Shown here piece by piece: positions 41,361 to 49,997 of a stretch of 64,000 nucleotides of DNA. Position numbers and translations under genes: made by a program. Location: the NCBI GenBank assembly GCA_947493585.1, contig CANLRI010000002.1:62001-126000 (forward strand), written 5' to 3'. This stretch comes from an uncultured Planococcus sp. Lineage in GTDB: Bacteria > Bacillota > Bacilli > Bacillales_A > Planococcaceae. Numbering within the stretch: position 1 is the stretch's first letter; each line of letters starts with the position of its first letter. A model generated the notes under the pieces. The model saw only the letters and a program-made list of their open reading frames with translations. It was not told where the DNA came from and searched no databases.

Positions 41361-44003
41361 ATGAATGAGAGAGGTAAAGGTAGAGAGAAATGGTTAAGGA
41401 GACTTCACTATTTTATTCTTGCGATTCTATCCGTTCTGATATTGAATATAACTTTCACATTGATAAGAAGTTTTTTTAATGAGAATACTCCTATGCAACT
41501 TAACGATAACTCAACTATAGGTTTTTTTTATTCTCTTATAATATCTTTATTTATATTAGGGACTGTTTATTTTTGCATTATTACAGCCTCGACCATAACT
41601 CGTAAATTAAAACCATTCTCCACAAAAAGTGAAGTTATTATGCTGATTTTAACTACAAGCATCATAGCTAATCATCAGTTGCTTGGAGATCCCTCAGATT
41701 TTTTTAATGGATATATGTTTTCAGACTTATTCGATATTGCATTTATATTCTCAAGTTTTTTACTTTTTTATTTACTTATAATATCATTCATTAAGTTTTT
41801 TGAAAGAAAAAGTCATAAAGTTTCCGATGAAAAAAAATCAATTTCAAGATCAGATAATCCGATAGAATCGCTGAAGGATGATCAGCTTAATAGAGCAGAC
41901 TTTGCAATGAAGCTAGGAGATTCATTAGAGAAGCAAGGAAATGACAGTATCACTATTGGTCTATTCGGAGAATGGGGAAGTGGTAAGAGTTCAATTTATA
42001 ATATGGTGAAAGAACATACTCAAAACATTTATAAGGATTCCAATATAATATATATAGATTTTAAACCTTGGTATTTTGGGAAAGATGATCACGATATTAT
42101 TAGAATTTTTCTATTCCAGTTTCTTGAGGAAATTAAAAAAACAGATGCTTTTAGTTTGGAGATTGAAAGGGCTATTAAACAATACGCAAATGTATTATCT
42201 TCATTAAGTATTGGAAGTATGGGTACTACGTTCACCTTTAAAGAAATCGCAGATAAATTTTCTCCTGGTGAGGAAAGTATTAATTTAGCAGACCTAAAAA
42301 ATGAAATTGAAAGTTTATTAAATAAATCTCCCAAAAAAATTGTAGTTTATATAGATGATATGGATCGCTTAGAAGGTTCAGAAATAAGAATGATATTTAA
42401 ATTAGTAAGGTTAGTTGCAGATTTCCCCAAAGTAACCTACATAATTGCTCTAGATGAAGAAATTGTTGCTAAGTCATTAATAGATATATATGGGAATGAA
42501 GGACAAAATAATATCGTGGAAGGAAAAAGGTACTTAGAAAAGTTTATTCAAATTCCGATTTATCTTCCAAAACTTGAAAATGTTGATTTAAGAGAACTTT
42601 ATAAGAAGCGACTTAATGCAATTTTGCTAGAAAATAAAGTAATGGATACCTATGTCGATGATATTGTAGATAGTTTAATAGAGTTAAAGTTCTATCCAAG
42701 AAATTTTTATAGATACATACACTTGGTACAGTTTTATTTACCTTTTTTAAAGGAAGAAGTTAACCAGAAAGATTTACTCAAAATAATTATGATCCAGGTT
42801 AAATCCTCAGAACTGTATAATTTTATCTACGAGAACAAACATTTATTTTTACAAGCTACTACTAATCCTTTACAGGAAGAGATAAGTCACATTAATAATA
42901 TATATCAAATAAAAGAAATGCGTGAAGTAGTAATAAGTCTGTTTCCTAGATCAGCGACTTTATTGTTAAAGAATAGTAGTGATTATGAAGAGGAGAACGA
43001 GGACAACGAAGATAAATGGGAACGAGAGAAAAGAATATGCACATTTGAATTTTTTGATCATTATTTTAAATACACAACCCCTACAAATAAGGTGTCACAA
43101 AAAGACCTAACAAATTTAATCAATCTTATAAAAAATGATAGAGTTAATGACGTCGAGGAAGAATACCTAATTCTTGTAGAGAAATACACTATGTATGAAT
43201 TAAACGATAGACTCTACAACAGAATTGAAGAGATTGAAGATTCATTAGAAAAATTATTTAAGGTATTAACGAAGTTATATATCAATCAAGAAGAAAAGGA
43301 GTTAACAGGTTTATTCTCATTTATAAATAAAATAGCTAAAAAGATGTACTTTAGGGATTATGACTTTACATTTGATTTTTGGAAAGATACGGATATTTTT
43401 CTGCTTTTAGAATTGGATAAAAATTCGAAAGAAAAAAATGATATACAATACAAATATTTAAAGGAAGCATTGAGATACTCATATAAGAAGATCTCCGATA
43501 ATAATTTTTTAGACGAATATAGTGAAAATGAAGCAGTATTTCTTTGGGAAAATTGGGATAAATATTTTGGTTTAAACGAGATAAGGAAGTTTATAAAAAA
43601 ATGGATAGAATCAAAAGAAGATTTTGTTGATTATTTGCATTTAACATTCAATCAAGCGAAATTCAATTCTCCAAATGAAAAAAATTTTTTAGTAGGAGAT
43701 CAATTGGAATTAATGAGTAAGTTTGAAAAATCTATGAAACTTTTACCGGAAGAAACGTTAAATAAGTTCTTTGATTATAATTTTGATAACTTTGATATTA
43801 AATCTACTAAAGATGTATACAATAGCAAACTTGATAGTTTGGAAGCTTTTTTGAGTGCTAGAGCAATTTTGGATAGCTATACTTCTCAGGAAATGTTTAG
43901 AAAAGATATGTTCATAAGTATAGGGGAAGAGGTAAATAATTACTCTTTCGACCTGGGGTTTAGTGCTGGTTTAATTAAGAAAAATACCGGGAAGAAAAAG
44001 TAA
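41361..44003 (+). CDS. KAP-family P-loop NTPase with four membrane segments
   Basis: About 880 residues from ATG 41361; an in-frame TTG at 41349 is weaker. Two membrane-helix pairs (about 16-37, 54-78, 92-108 and 122-146) precede the KAP NTPase domain. Walker A GEWGSGKS is at 203-210 and Walker B VVYIDDMDRLEG is near 325. The C-terminal ~450 residues are helical with no motif I recognise. KAP NTPases are membrane-tethered and often lie in bacterial defence loci. The gene is far more AT-rich than the flanking genes, a sign of transfer. Flanked by its own terminator. Confidence 0.85.
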   Translation: MNERGKGREKWLRRLHYFILAILSVLILNITFTLIRSFFNENTPMQLNDNSTIGFFYSLIISLFILGTVYFCIITASTITRKLKPFSTKSEVIMLILTTSIIANHQLLGDPSDFFNGYMFSDLFDIAFIFSSFLLFYLLIISFIKFFERKSHKVSDEKKSISRSDNPIESLKDDQLNRADFAMKLGDSLEKQGNDSITIGLFGEWGSGKSSIYNMVKEHTQNIYKDSNIIYIDFKPWYFGKDDHDIIRIFLFQFLEEIKKTDAFSLEIERAIKQYANVLSSLSIGSMGTTFTFKEIADKFSPGEESINLADLKNEIESLLNKSPKKIVVYIDDMDRLEGSEIRMIFKLVRLVADFPKVTYIIALDEEIVAKSLIDIYGNEGQNNIVEGKRYLEKFIQIPIYLPKLENVDLRELYKKRLNAILLENKVMDTYVDDIVDSLIELKFYPRNFYRYIHLVQFYLPFLKEEVNQKDLLKIIMIQVKSSELYNFIYENKHLFLQATTNPLQEEISHINNIYQIKEMREVVISLFPRSATLLLKNSSDYEEENEDNEDKWEREKRICTFEFFDHYFKYTTPTNKVSQKDLTNLINLIKNDRVNDVEEEYLILVEKYTMYELNDRLYNRIEEIEDSLEKLFKVLTKLYINQEEKELTGLFSFINKIAKKMYFRDYDFTFDFWKDTDIFLLLELDKNSKEKNDIQYKYLKEALRYSYKKISDNNFLDEYSENEAVFLWENWDKYFGLNEIRKFIKKWIESKEDFVDYLHLTFNQAKFNSPNEKNFLVGDQLELMSKFEKSMKLLPEETLNKFFDYNFDNFDIKSTKDVYNSKLDSLEAFLSARAILDSYTSQEMFRKDMFISIGEEVNNYSFDLGFSAGLIKKNTGKKK

Positions 44004-44103
44004 GTTTTTTGGAGAAGTTAGTTAATGCATATAGAATTTCGTTCTAAACAGTATGCATTAGATAAGATGAATTTTTATGAAAGATAGTTTTAAATTTTAA
44101 TTG

Positions 44104-44150
44104 ACTCGGATGATGAACACTACAAAAGTGTAAATCATTCGAGTTTTTTA
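44104..44150 (+). terminator. Rho-independent terminator
   Basis: ACTCGGATGAT...ACACT pairs with AGTGT...ATCATTCGAGT, followed by TTTTTTAT. It separates the KAP gene from the restriction operon. Confidence 0.87.
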
Positions 44151-44252
44151 TTTGGAAAATCCCACCTATTTCTCTTCAAATAAGGAAATAGACGCGTATC
44201 CTGTGATAAAATTACATTAATTACACAGGTCGGCACTTAAAGGGGGATTAGC

Positions 44253-47012
44253 ATGGTTTACGAGTCCCGGACACAGTCCGAAGCACAATTAGAAAAAGAA
44301 ATGATCGACCAGCTTACAAGGTTGGATTATAAAAAAGTAAAGATACCCGATATCAAAAAGCTACAAGCGAATTTCCGTGACCAGGTCAATCGGCTGAATG
44401 AGGAGAACTTGGAGGGCACACCGCTGTCCGACAAGGAGTTCGAGCGTTTACTGTTGGTGATTGAAGGAAAGAGCGTCTATGAATCAGCGAAGCTGCTGCG
44501 CATTAAGCAGACTATCAGTCGCGATGACAATAGCACGCTTTATTTGCGTTTGTTTGATACTCAAGAGTTCACAAACAACCGGTTGCAAGTAACTCACCAG
44601 ACGACGGTGATCGGGCGCTATACGAACCGCTACGATGTGACGCTGCTCATCAATGGCTTGCCACTCGTGCAGATCGAATTGAAGCGGCGCGGGCTTCATT
44701 ATAATGAGAGCTTTAACCAAATTATGCGCTACCGGAAGGATTCCTACGGGGGCTTGTATAACTTCTTGCAGCTGTTCGTCGTCTCGAACGGTGTCGACTC
44801 GAAGTATTTCGCGAACTCTGACCGAGAGCCGCTGAAGAGCCATATGTTCTTTTGGTCTGATGAAGAGAACAAGCGCATCACGAAGCTTGATGAGTTCACG
44901 GATTCGTTCCTTGAACCGGAGCGGCTGCAGAACATCCTGAGCCGTTATATGATTATCAACGATACCGATAAGCATTTGATGGTCATGCGGCCGTACCAGA
45001 TCTATGCGGTCGAGCGCATTCTGAAGCAGGCGATTGAAGAAGAGAAGAACGGCTACGTCTGGCATACGACCGGGAGCGGCAAGACCTTGACTTCGTTCAA
45101 GGCGAGTGAGCTCTTGGCGCAGGAAGAAGGCATCAAGAAAGTCATTTTCCTTGTCGACCGGAAAGACTTGGATGCCCAGACGATGGAAGAGTTCAATAAA
45201 TTCGAGAAAGATTCGGTAGACCGGACAACGAAAACAGGTGTCCTCGTCAAGCAGCTGAATGACCCGTCGCAAAAACGCATCATCACGACAATCCAGAAGA
45301 TGGCGAATGCGGTAAAGACGGAACGTTACCAAGACATTTTAAAGAAGTATGAAAACGAGAAAATCATTTTCGTCATCGATGAATGCCACCGTTCCCAGTT
45401 CGGCGAAATGAATTTGCTTATCCAGCGCCATTTCAAGCGCGCTCAATATATCGGCTTTACCGGTACGCCGCGCTTTGTCGATAACAGAAGCCAAGACGGC
45501 CGGACGACGACCGATCTGTTCGATAAATGCCTCCATACTTACTTGATCAAAGACGCGATTAAAGACGGCAACGTGCTAGGCTTTTCGGTCGAATACATCC
45601 GGACCATCAGAGAAAGAGAAGGCGTCGACGATGTCACGAAAGTGCCAGGCATCGACCAGAACGAATTATGGATGGCGGACGCCCGCATGCGCCTCATTGC
45701 AGAACACATCAACGACATCCATTACAAGAAAACCCATAACCGGACCTATACCGGCATGTTCACTGTCGAAAGCATCAAAGCGGCAGTGAAATATTATGAC
45801 TTGTTTAAAGCAATTGACAGTAAGCTGAAAGTCGCAACGATCTTCACGTATACCCCGAATGAAGAAAGTGATGAAAACGAAGAGCATTCCCGCCATTCGC
45901 TGGAGCGGATCATGGCTGACTTCAACCAATTATTCGGCACGAACCACTCGACAGATAATTTCGCGTCGTATTTCTCTGATGTGTCGAAAAAAGTGAAGGC
46001 GGCACAAATCGACCTAGTGATCGTCGTCGATATGTTCCTAACGGGATTCGATGCGAAAAAGCTCAACACTTTATACATCGACCGGCCGCTGCAGCATCAT
46101 AGTCTCATTCAAGCGTATTCCCGCACGAACCGCGTGGAAGGGCCGAAGAAGACTTACGGCAATATCGTCTGTTACCGCAATTTGAAAGACGAGACTGATA
46201 CGGCGATCCGCTTGTTCTCGCAAACCGGTGACACGTCGACCGTCCTCATGAAGAAGTATGAAGAATATCTAGCCGACTTCCGCGGCCAGCTCGATAAACT
46301 GCTTGATGTCGCGGTGGACCCGCAAGCAGTCGATGAACTCGAAGGGGAGTCGAAGCAAAAGGAATTCGTTATTGCATTTCGTGACTTGACACGGATTTTG
46401 ACGAAGCTGAAGACCTTCGTCGAATACGAATTCACGTTTGAGGACATGGGCATCACGCCGCAAATGTACACCGACTTCCGCAGCAAATACCTTGCGCTTT
46501 ATGAAAAAGAGAAAAATGAAAAAGACAAAGTGTCGGTCATCAACGATGTCGATTTTGAAATCGAATTGATGCAGACCGACCGCATTAATGTTGACTATAT
46601 TTTGGCGCTCCTCAGACAAACCGACTTTACGAACGCCAAAGAACGCGACTCGGCGGTAAGGCGCGCCATCAAGGAAGTCAACGAAGCGTCGAGTGATGAG
46701 ATGCGCTTGAAGCGGGACTTGCTGCTGGAGTTCCTGCAAGGCGTCGCACCGACACTCACGAACGACGATTCGGTCGACAAGAAATTCCATGATTTCGAAC
46801 AGGAGCGGCGCAAGCAGGAAATCCGCGCGATGGCAGAAAAAACACATGTTGCGGAAGGCACAATTGATTATTTCGTGAGAGAATATGAATATACGGGCGT
46901 CACGCCGGACCGGGAAATCAGCGACGCCGTGAAAGCGCCGTTCAAGGAAAAGCGCAAACGCGTCCAGCAATTGAAAGACTTTATCCTGTCGAACACGAAA
47001 CGCTATTCGTAA
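44253..47012 (+). CDS. hsdR: Type I restriction endonuclease, HsdR subunit
   Basis: 919 residues. N-terminal PD-(D/E)XK nuclease with Asp128 and Glu142-Leu-Lys144 (RYDVTLLINGLPLVQIELK). The SF2 translocase follows: Walker A HTTGSGKT near 270, DECHR, FTGTPR, and the late helicase motif YSRTNRVEGPKK. The C-terminal helical part (about 700-919) contacts HsdM. Base composition is host-like, unlike the neighbours on both sides. It is the first gene of an hsdR-hsdM-hsdS operon. GGGGG precedes ATG 44253. Confidence 0.95.
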   Translation: MVYESRTQSEAQLEKEMIDQLTRLDYKKVKIPDIKKLQANFRDQVNRLNEENLEGTPLSDKEFERLLLVIEGKSVYESAKLLRIKQTISRDDNSTLYLRLFDTQEFTNNRLQVTHQTTVIGRYTNRYDVTLLINGLPLVQIELKRRGLHYNESFNQIMRYRKDSYGGLYNFLQLFVVSNGVDSKYFANSDREPLKSHMFFWSDEENKRITKLDEFTDSFLEPERLQNILSRYMIINDTDKHLMVMRPYQIYAVERILKQAIEEEKNGYVWHTTGSGKTLTSFKASELLAQEEGIKKVIFLVDRKDLDAQTMEEFNKFEKDSVDRTTKTGVLVKQLNDPSQKRIITTIQKMANAVKTERYQDILKKYENEKIIFVIDECHRSQFGEMNLLIQRHFKRAQYIGFTGTPRFVDNRSQDGRTTTDLFDKCLHTYLIKDAIKDGNVLGFSVEYIRTIREREGVDDVTKVPGIDQNELWMADARMRLIAEHINDIHYKKTHNRTYTGMFTVESIKAAVKYYDLFKAIDSKLKVATIFTYTPNEESDENEEHSRHSLERIMADFNQLFGTNHSTDNFASYFSDVSKKVKAAQIDLVIVVDMFLTGFDAKKLNTLYIDRPLQHHSLIQAYSRTNRVEGPKKTYGNIVCYRNLKDETDTAIRLFSQTGDTSTVLMKKYEEYLADFRGQLDKLLDVAVDPQAVDELEGESKQKEFVIAFRDLTRILTKLKTFVEYEFTFEDMGITPQMYTDFRSKYLALYEKEKNEKDKVSVINDVDFEIELMQTDRINVDYILALLRQTDFTNAKERDSAVRRAIKEVNEASSDEMRLKRDLLLEFLQGVAPTLTNDDSVDKKFHDFEQERRKQEIRAMAEKTHVAEGTIDYFVREYEYTGVTPDREISDAVKAPFKEKRKRVQQLKDFILSNTKRYS

Positions 47013-47019
47013 ACAGGCA

Positions 47020-47048
47020 AACAGCCGCATCCACAAGGTGCGGCTGTT
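47020..47048 (+). promoter_or_regulatory. Hairpin between hsdR and hsdM
   Basis: A perfect 10-bp stem AACAGCCGCA/TGCGGCTGTT with a 9-nt loop and no T tract. It is not a terminator by itself; it may protect or set the relative level of hsdMS mRNA. The hsdM RBS (AAAGGAG) lies just beyond it. Confidence 0.55.
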
Positions 47049-47084
47049 CCGTAACTTCAAGTAAAACACCAAAGGAGAATCATC

Positions 47085-48668
47085 ATGACAACATCCGAAA
47101 AACAGCGCCAGCAACAGGCGGAACTGCATAAAAAACTATGGACGATGGCGAACGACCTGCGCGGCCAAATGGAAGCGTATGACTTCAAGAACTACATCCT
47201 CGGGTTGATCTTCTATCGTTATCTGTCCGAGAAAACCGAAGCGCGCATCGCGAAACTATTGGAAGAAGACAATATCACCTATGAAGACGCGTGGCAAGAC
47301 GAAGAATACCGCGAAGGCTTAGTGGAAATGCTTCTGGAGCAAATCGGCTTCGTCATCGAGCCCCAATATTTGTTCTCCCACATGATCCGCGAAATCCCAA
47401 AAGGCGACAAAGGGAAATTCGACGTCGAGCTCTTGCATAAAGCAATCAAGGCAGTCGAAGAATCGACGCTCGGCACCGAGAGCCAGCAAGATTTCGAGCA
47501 TTTGTTTGACGATATGGACCTCACTTCGACAAAACTCGGACGTGACGTGAAATCACGTTCACAGCTGATCGCGAAAATCATGCTGAGCATCAACGACATT
47601 CCGTTCCTGCATGACGATGTCGACATCGACGTGCTTGGGGATGCGTATGAATACTTGATCTCCCAGTTCGCAGCGAACGCCGGAAAAAAAGCGGGCGAGT
47701 TCTATACGCCGCAGCAAGTCTCGAAAATCCTCGCGAAAATCGTTACACATGACAAGACCGACATGAAGAGCGTCTATGACCCGACTTGCGGATCAGGCTC
47801 GCTCATGCTGCGTGTCGCAAAAGAAGCGAAAGTCCGCAAATTCTACGGCCAAGAACTCACGACGACGACGTTCAACTTGGCGCGTATGAACATGCTCTTG
47901 CACGATTTGCGCTATACGGATTTCGATATCCGAAATGACAATACCTTGGAGAACCCGCACCACATCGATATGCGTTTTGATGCAGTTGTCGCCAACCCAC
48001 CTTATTCCGCGAATTGGAGTGCCGATGCAAAATACTTAGATGACGACCGCTTCCGTGATTACGGCAAGCTCGCGCCGAAATCAAAAGCCGATTTCGCATT
48101 CGTCCAGCACATGATCCATCAGCTAGAAGATGACGGCACGATGGCAGTCGTCTTGCCGCACGGTGTGTTGTTCCGGGGAGCAGCGGAAGGAACTATTCGT
48201 AAGTTCTTGATCGAAGAAAAGAACTACCTCGATGCGGTCATTGGCTTGCCAGCGAACATTTTTTACGGCACATCGATCCCGACGACGATCCTTGTCTTCA
48301 AAAAGAATCGGCAGGCAGACGATAATGTCCTGTTCATAGACGCCTCGAACGAATTCGAAAAAGGAAAAAACCAAAACAACTTGACCGACGAAAACGTTGA
48401 GAGAATCATCGCGACATACATCTCGCGCGAAACGATCGATAGATATTCGTACTCAGCGAGCTTAGAGGAAATCAAAGAAAACGATTATAACTTGAACATC
48501 CCCCGCTACGTCGACACCTTCGTCGAAGAAGAACCAGTCGACTTGGAAGCAGTCCAAGCGCGCCTAACGGAAATCGACCAGGAAATCGCTGAAATTGACA
48601 AAGAGCTAGAGGAGTATTTTAAGGAATTGGGGGTCATGGGCAATGAACGTACCTCAGTTGAGATTTAA
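47085..48668 (+). CDS. hsdM: Type I methyltransferase, HsdM subunit
   Basis: 527 residues. N-terminal HsdM_N helical domain (about 10-150), then the N6-adenine methyltransferase with AdoMet motif DPTCGSGS and catalytic NPPYSANW, preceded by GKKAGEFYTPQQV. It methylates adenine in the sequence set by HsdS. AAAGGAG precedes ATG 47085. Its last 26 nt overlap the hsdS start, so the two are translated together. Host-like composition, complete and probably active. Confidence 0.95.
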   Translation: MTTSEKQRQQQAELHKKLWTMANDLRGQMEAYDFKNYILGLIFYRYLSEKTEARIAKLLEEDNITYEDAWQDEEYREGLVEMLLEQIGFVIEPQYLFSHMIREIPKGDKGKFDVELLHKAIKAVEESTLGTESQQDFEHLFDDMDLTSTKLGRDVKSRSQLIAKIMLSINDIPFLHDDVDIDVLGDAYEYLISQFAANAGKKAGEFYTPQQVSKILAKIVTHDKTDMKSVYDPTCGSGSLMLRVAKEAKVRKFYGQELTTTTFNLARMNMLLHDLRYTDFDIRNDNTLENPHHIDMRFDAVVANPPYSANWSADAKYLDDDRFRDYGKLAPKSKADFAFVQHMIHQLEDDGTMAVVLPHGVLFRGAAEGTIRKFLIEEKNYLDAVIGLPANIFYGTSIPTTILVFKKNRQADDNVLFIDASNEFEKGKNQNNLTDENVERIIATYISRETIDRYSYSASLEEIKENDYNLNIPRYVDTFVEEEPVDLEAVQARLTEIDQEIAEIDKELEEYFKELGVMGNERTSVEI

Positions 48669-49875
48669 AGGGTTTGAAGCGGAATGGAATATTGAGAAAT
48701 TATCGAACTTGGGAGAATTTAAGAGAAGTTATTCTTTTTCAAGAAGCTCCGAAGGAAAAGGAAGATATAGACATCTTCATTACGGGGATATTCATTCTAA
48801 ATTCAATGGGATTCTAACAAAAGTAGATAGATTGCCTACAATAGTAGAGAAAAAAGATTTTGAAGTTATTCAGAGTGGAGATGTTGTATTTGCAGACGCT
48901 TCTGAAGACTATAAGGATCTGGGTAAAGCAGTAGCTTTTGAAAATATAAGTACACAGACTATTATTGCTGGACTCCATACACATCTTTTTAGACCTTATG
49001 AAAATATCGATGGCAAATTTTTAATGTATTTTACTAAAAGTCCAAGATATTCTATGTTTATGAGGAGAGTAGGAACCGGGATTTCTGTATTAGGTCTCTC
49101 AAAGAAAAATTTAGGATTACTTGAATTAGCATTTCCGGAATTAAACGAACAAAAAAAGATTAGTCATTTCCTTCATTTACTGGACAATAAAATAAAAAAG
49201 CAACAAGAAAAAATCGAAAAGCTTGAGCAGTTTAAAAAAGGGATGATGCAGAAGATTTTCTCGCAGGAGTTGCGGTTTAAGGATGAGGATGGTGGAGAGT
49301 TTCCGGAGTGGAAAGAAACCACTTTTGGAGAGGTAAGCATATCGATGCAATATGGTATGAATGCAGCAGCTAAAGCATTTGATGGAGAAAATAAATATAT
49401 TAGAATTACAGATATTGATGAGGTAACTCGAAGATATATTGAAGATGGAAAAGTTTCTCCATTAGGAAAGTTATCAGAAGAGTATCGTATTATACAGGGT
49501 GATATTCTATTCGCTCGCACAGGAGCAAGTACTGGAAAGAGTTATTTATACAGAGAGTCTGATGGAAAAATATACTATGCTGGTTTCTTGATAAGAATGC
49601 GAGTAGGAGAAGGCGTAGACTCAAGGTTTGTTTATTATCAAACATTATTAGAAGAATATGAGCAATGGGTGAAAGTGATGTCCATGAGATCTGGTCAACC
49701 TGGAATTAATGCTCAGGAATACTCAAGCTATAGGTTTAAATTGCCTAGCTTAAAAGAACAAATAAGAATTGCGGAATTTTTAAATGGATTTGAAAAGAAA
49801 ATAGAAAAAGAAAGAGAGAAATTGCTGGATTTGGAGGAGCAGAAGAAGGGAATTATGCGAGGAATATTTGTATAA
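48643..49875 (+). CDS. hsdS: Type I specificity subunit, HsdS
   Basis: 410 residues. Two target-recognition domains (about 10-180 and 220-375), each ended by a helical spacer: KKISHFLHLLDNKIKKQQEK with FKKGMMQKIF, and QIRIAEFLNGFEKKIEKERE with QKKGIMRGIF. The repeats confirm a full-length two-half subunit with a bipartite target. The recognition halves are AT-rich while the central conserved segment (about 49250-49320) is GC-richer like hsdM, as expected when recognition domains are exchanged. Last gene of the operon; no T-rich hairpin seen directly after it. Confidence 0.93.
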   Translation: MNVPQLRFKGFEAEWNIEKLSNLGEFKRSYSFSRSSEGKGRYRHLHYGDIHSKFNGILTKVDRLPTIVEKKDFEVIQSGDVVFADASEDYKDLGKAVAFENISTQTIIAGLHTHLFRPYENIDGKFLMYFTKSPRYSMFMRRVGTGISVLGLSKKNLGLLELAFPELNEQKKISHFLHLLDNKIKKQQEKIEKLEQFKKGMMQKIFSQELRFKDEDGGEFPEWKETTFGEVSISMQYGMNAAAKAFDGENKYIRITDIDEVTRRYIEDGKVSPLGKLSEEYRIIQGDILFARTGASTGKSYLYRESDGKIYYAGFLIRMRVGEGVDSRFVYYQTLLEEYEQWVKVMSMRSGQPGINAQEYSSYRFKLPSLKEQIRIAEFLNGFEKKIEKEREKLLDLEEQKKGIMRGIFV

Positions 49876-49997
49876 GTGCTCCAATTTGCAAAAACTAATC
49901 AATATAATTCATTTTTTCACTAAGTCTGAAAAGGGTACAAGTAGCTGAAACGATAAAATTTCTTATAGTCTATTAGCATTTCAAAAGGGGTGGCATC

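Noticed and set aside
47020..47048. Hairpin between hsdR and hsdM as a terminator
   Set aside because: It has no T tract, and hsdM and hsdS must be made with or without hsdR. Listed as a regulatory hairpin only.
44484..47129. Long minus-strand frames opposite hsdR (282 and 286 codons)
   Set aside because: Shadows of hsdR in the third-position-biased frame. The composition is Phe/Leu/Arg-rich without domains.
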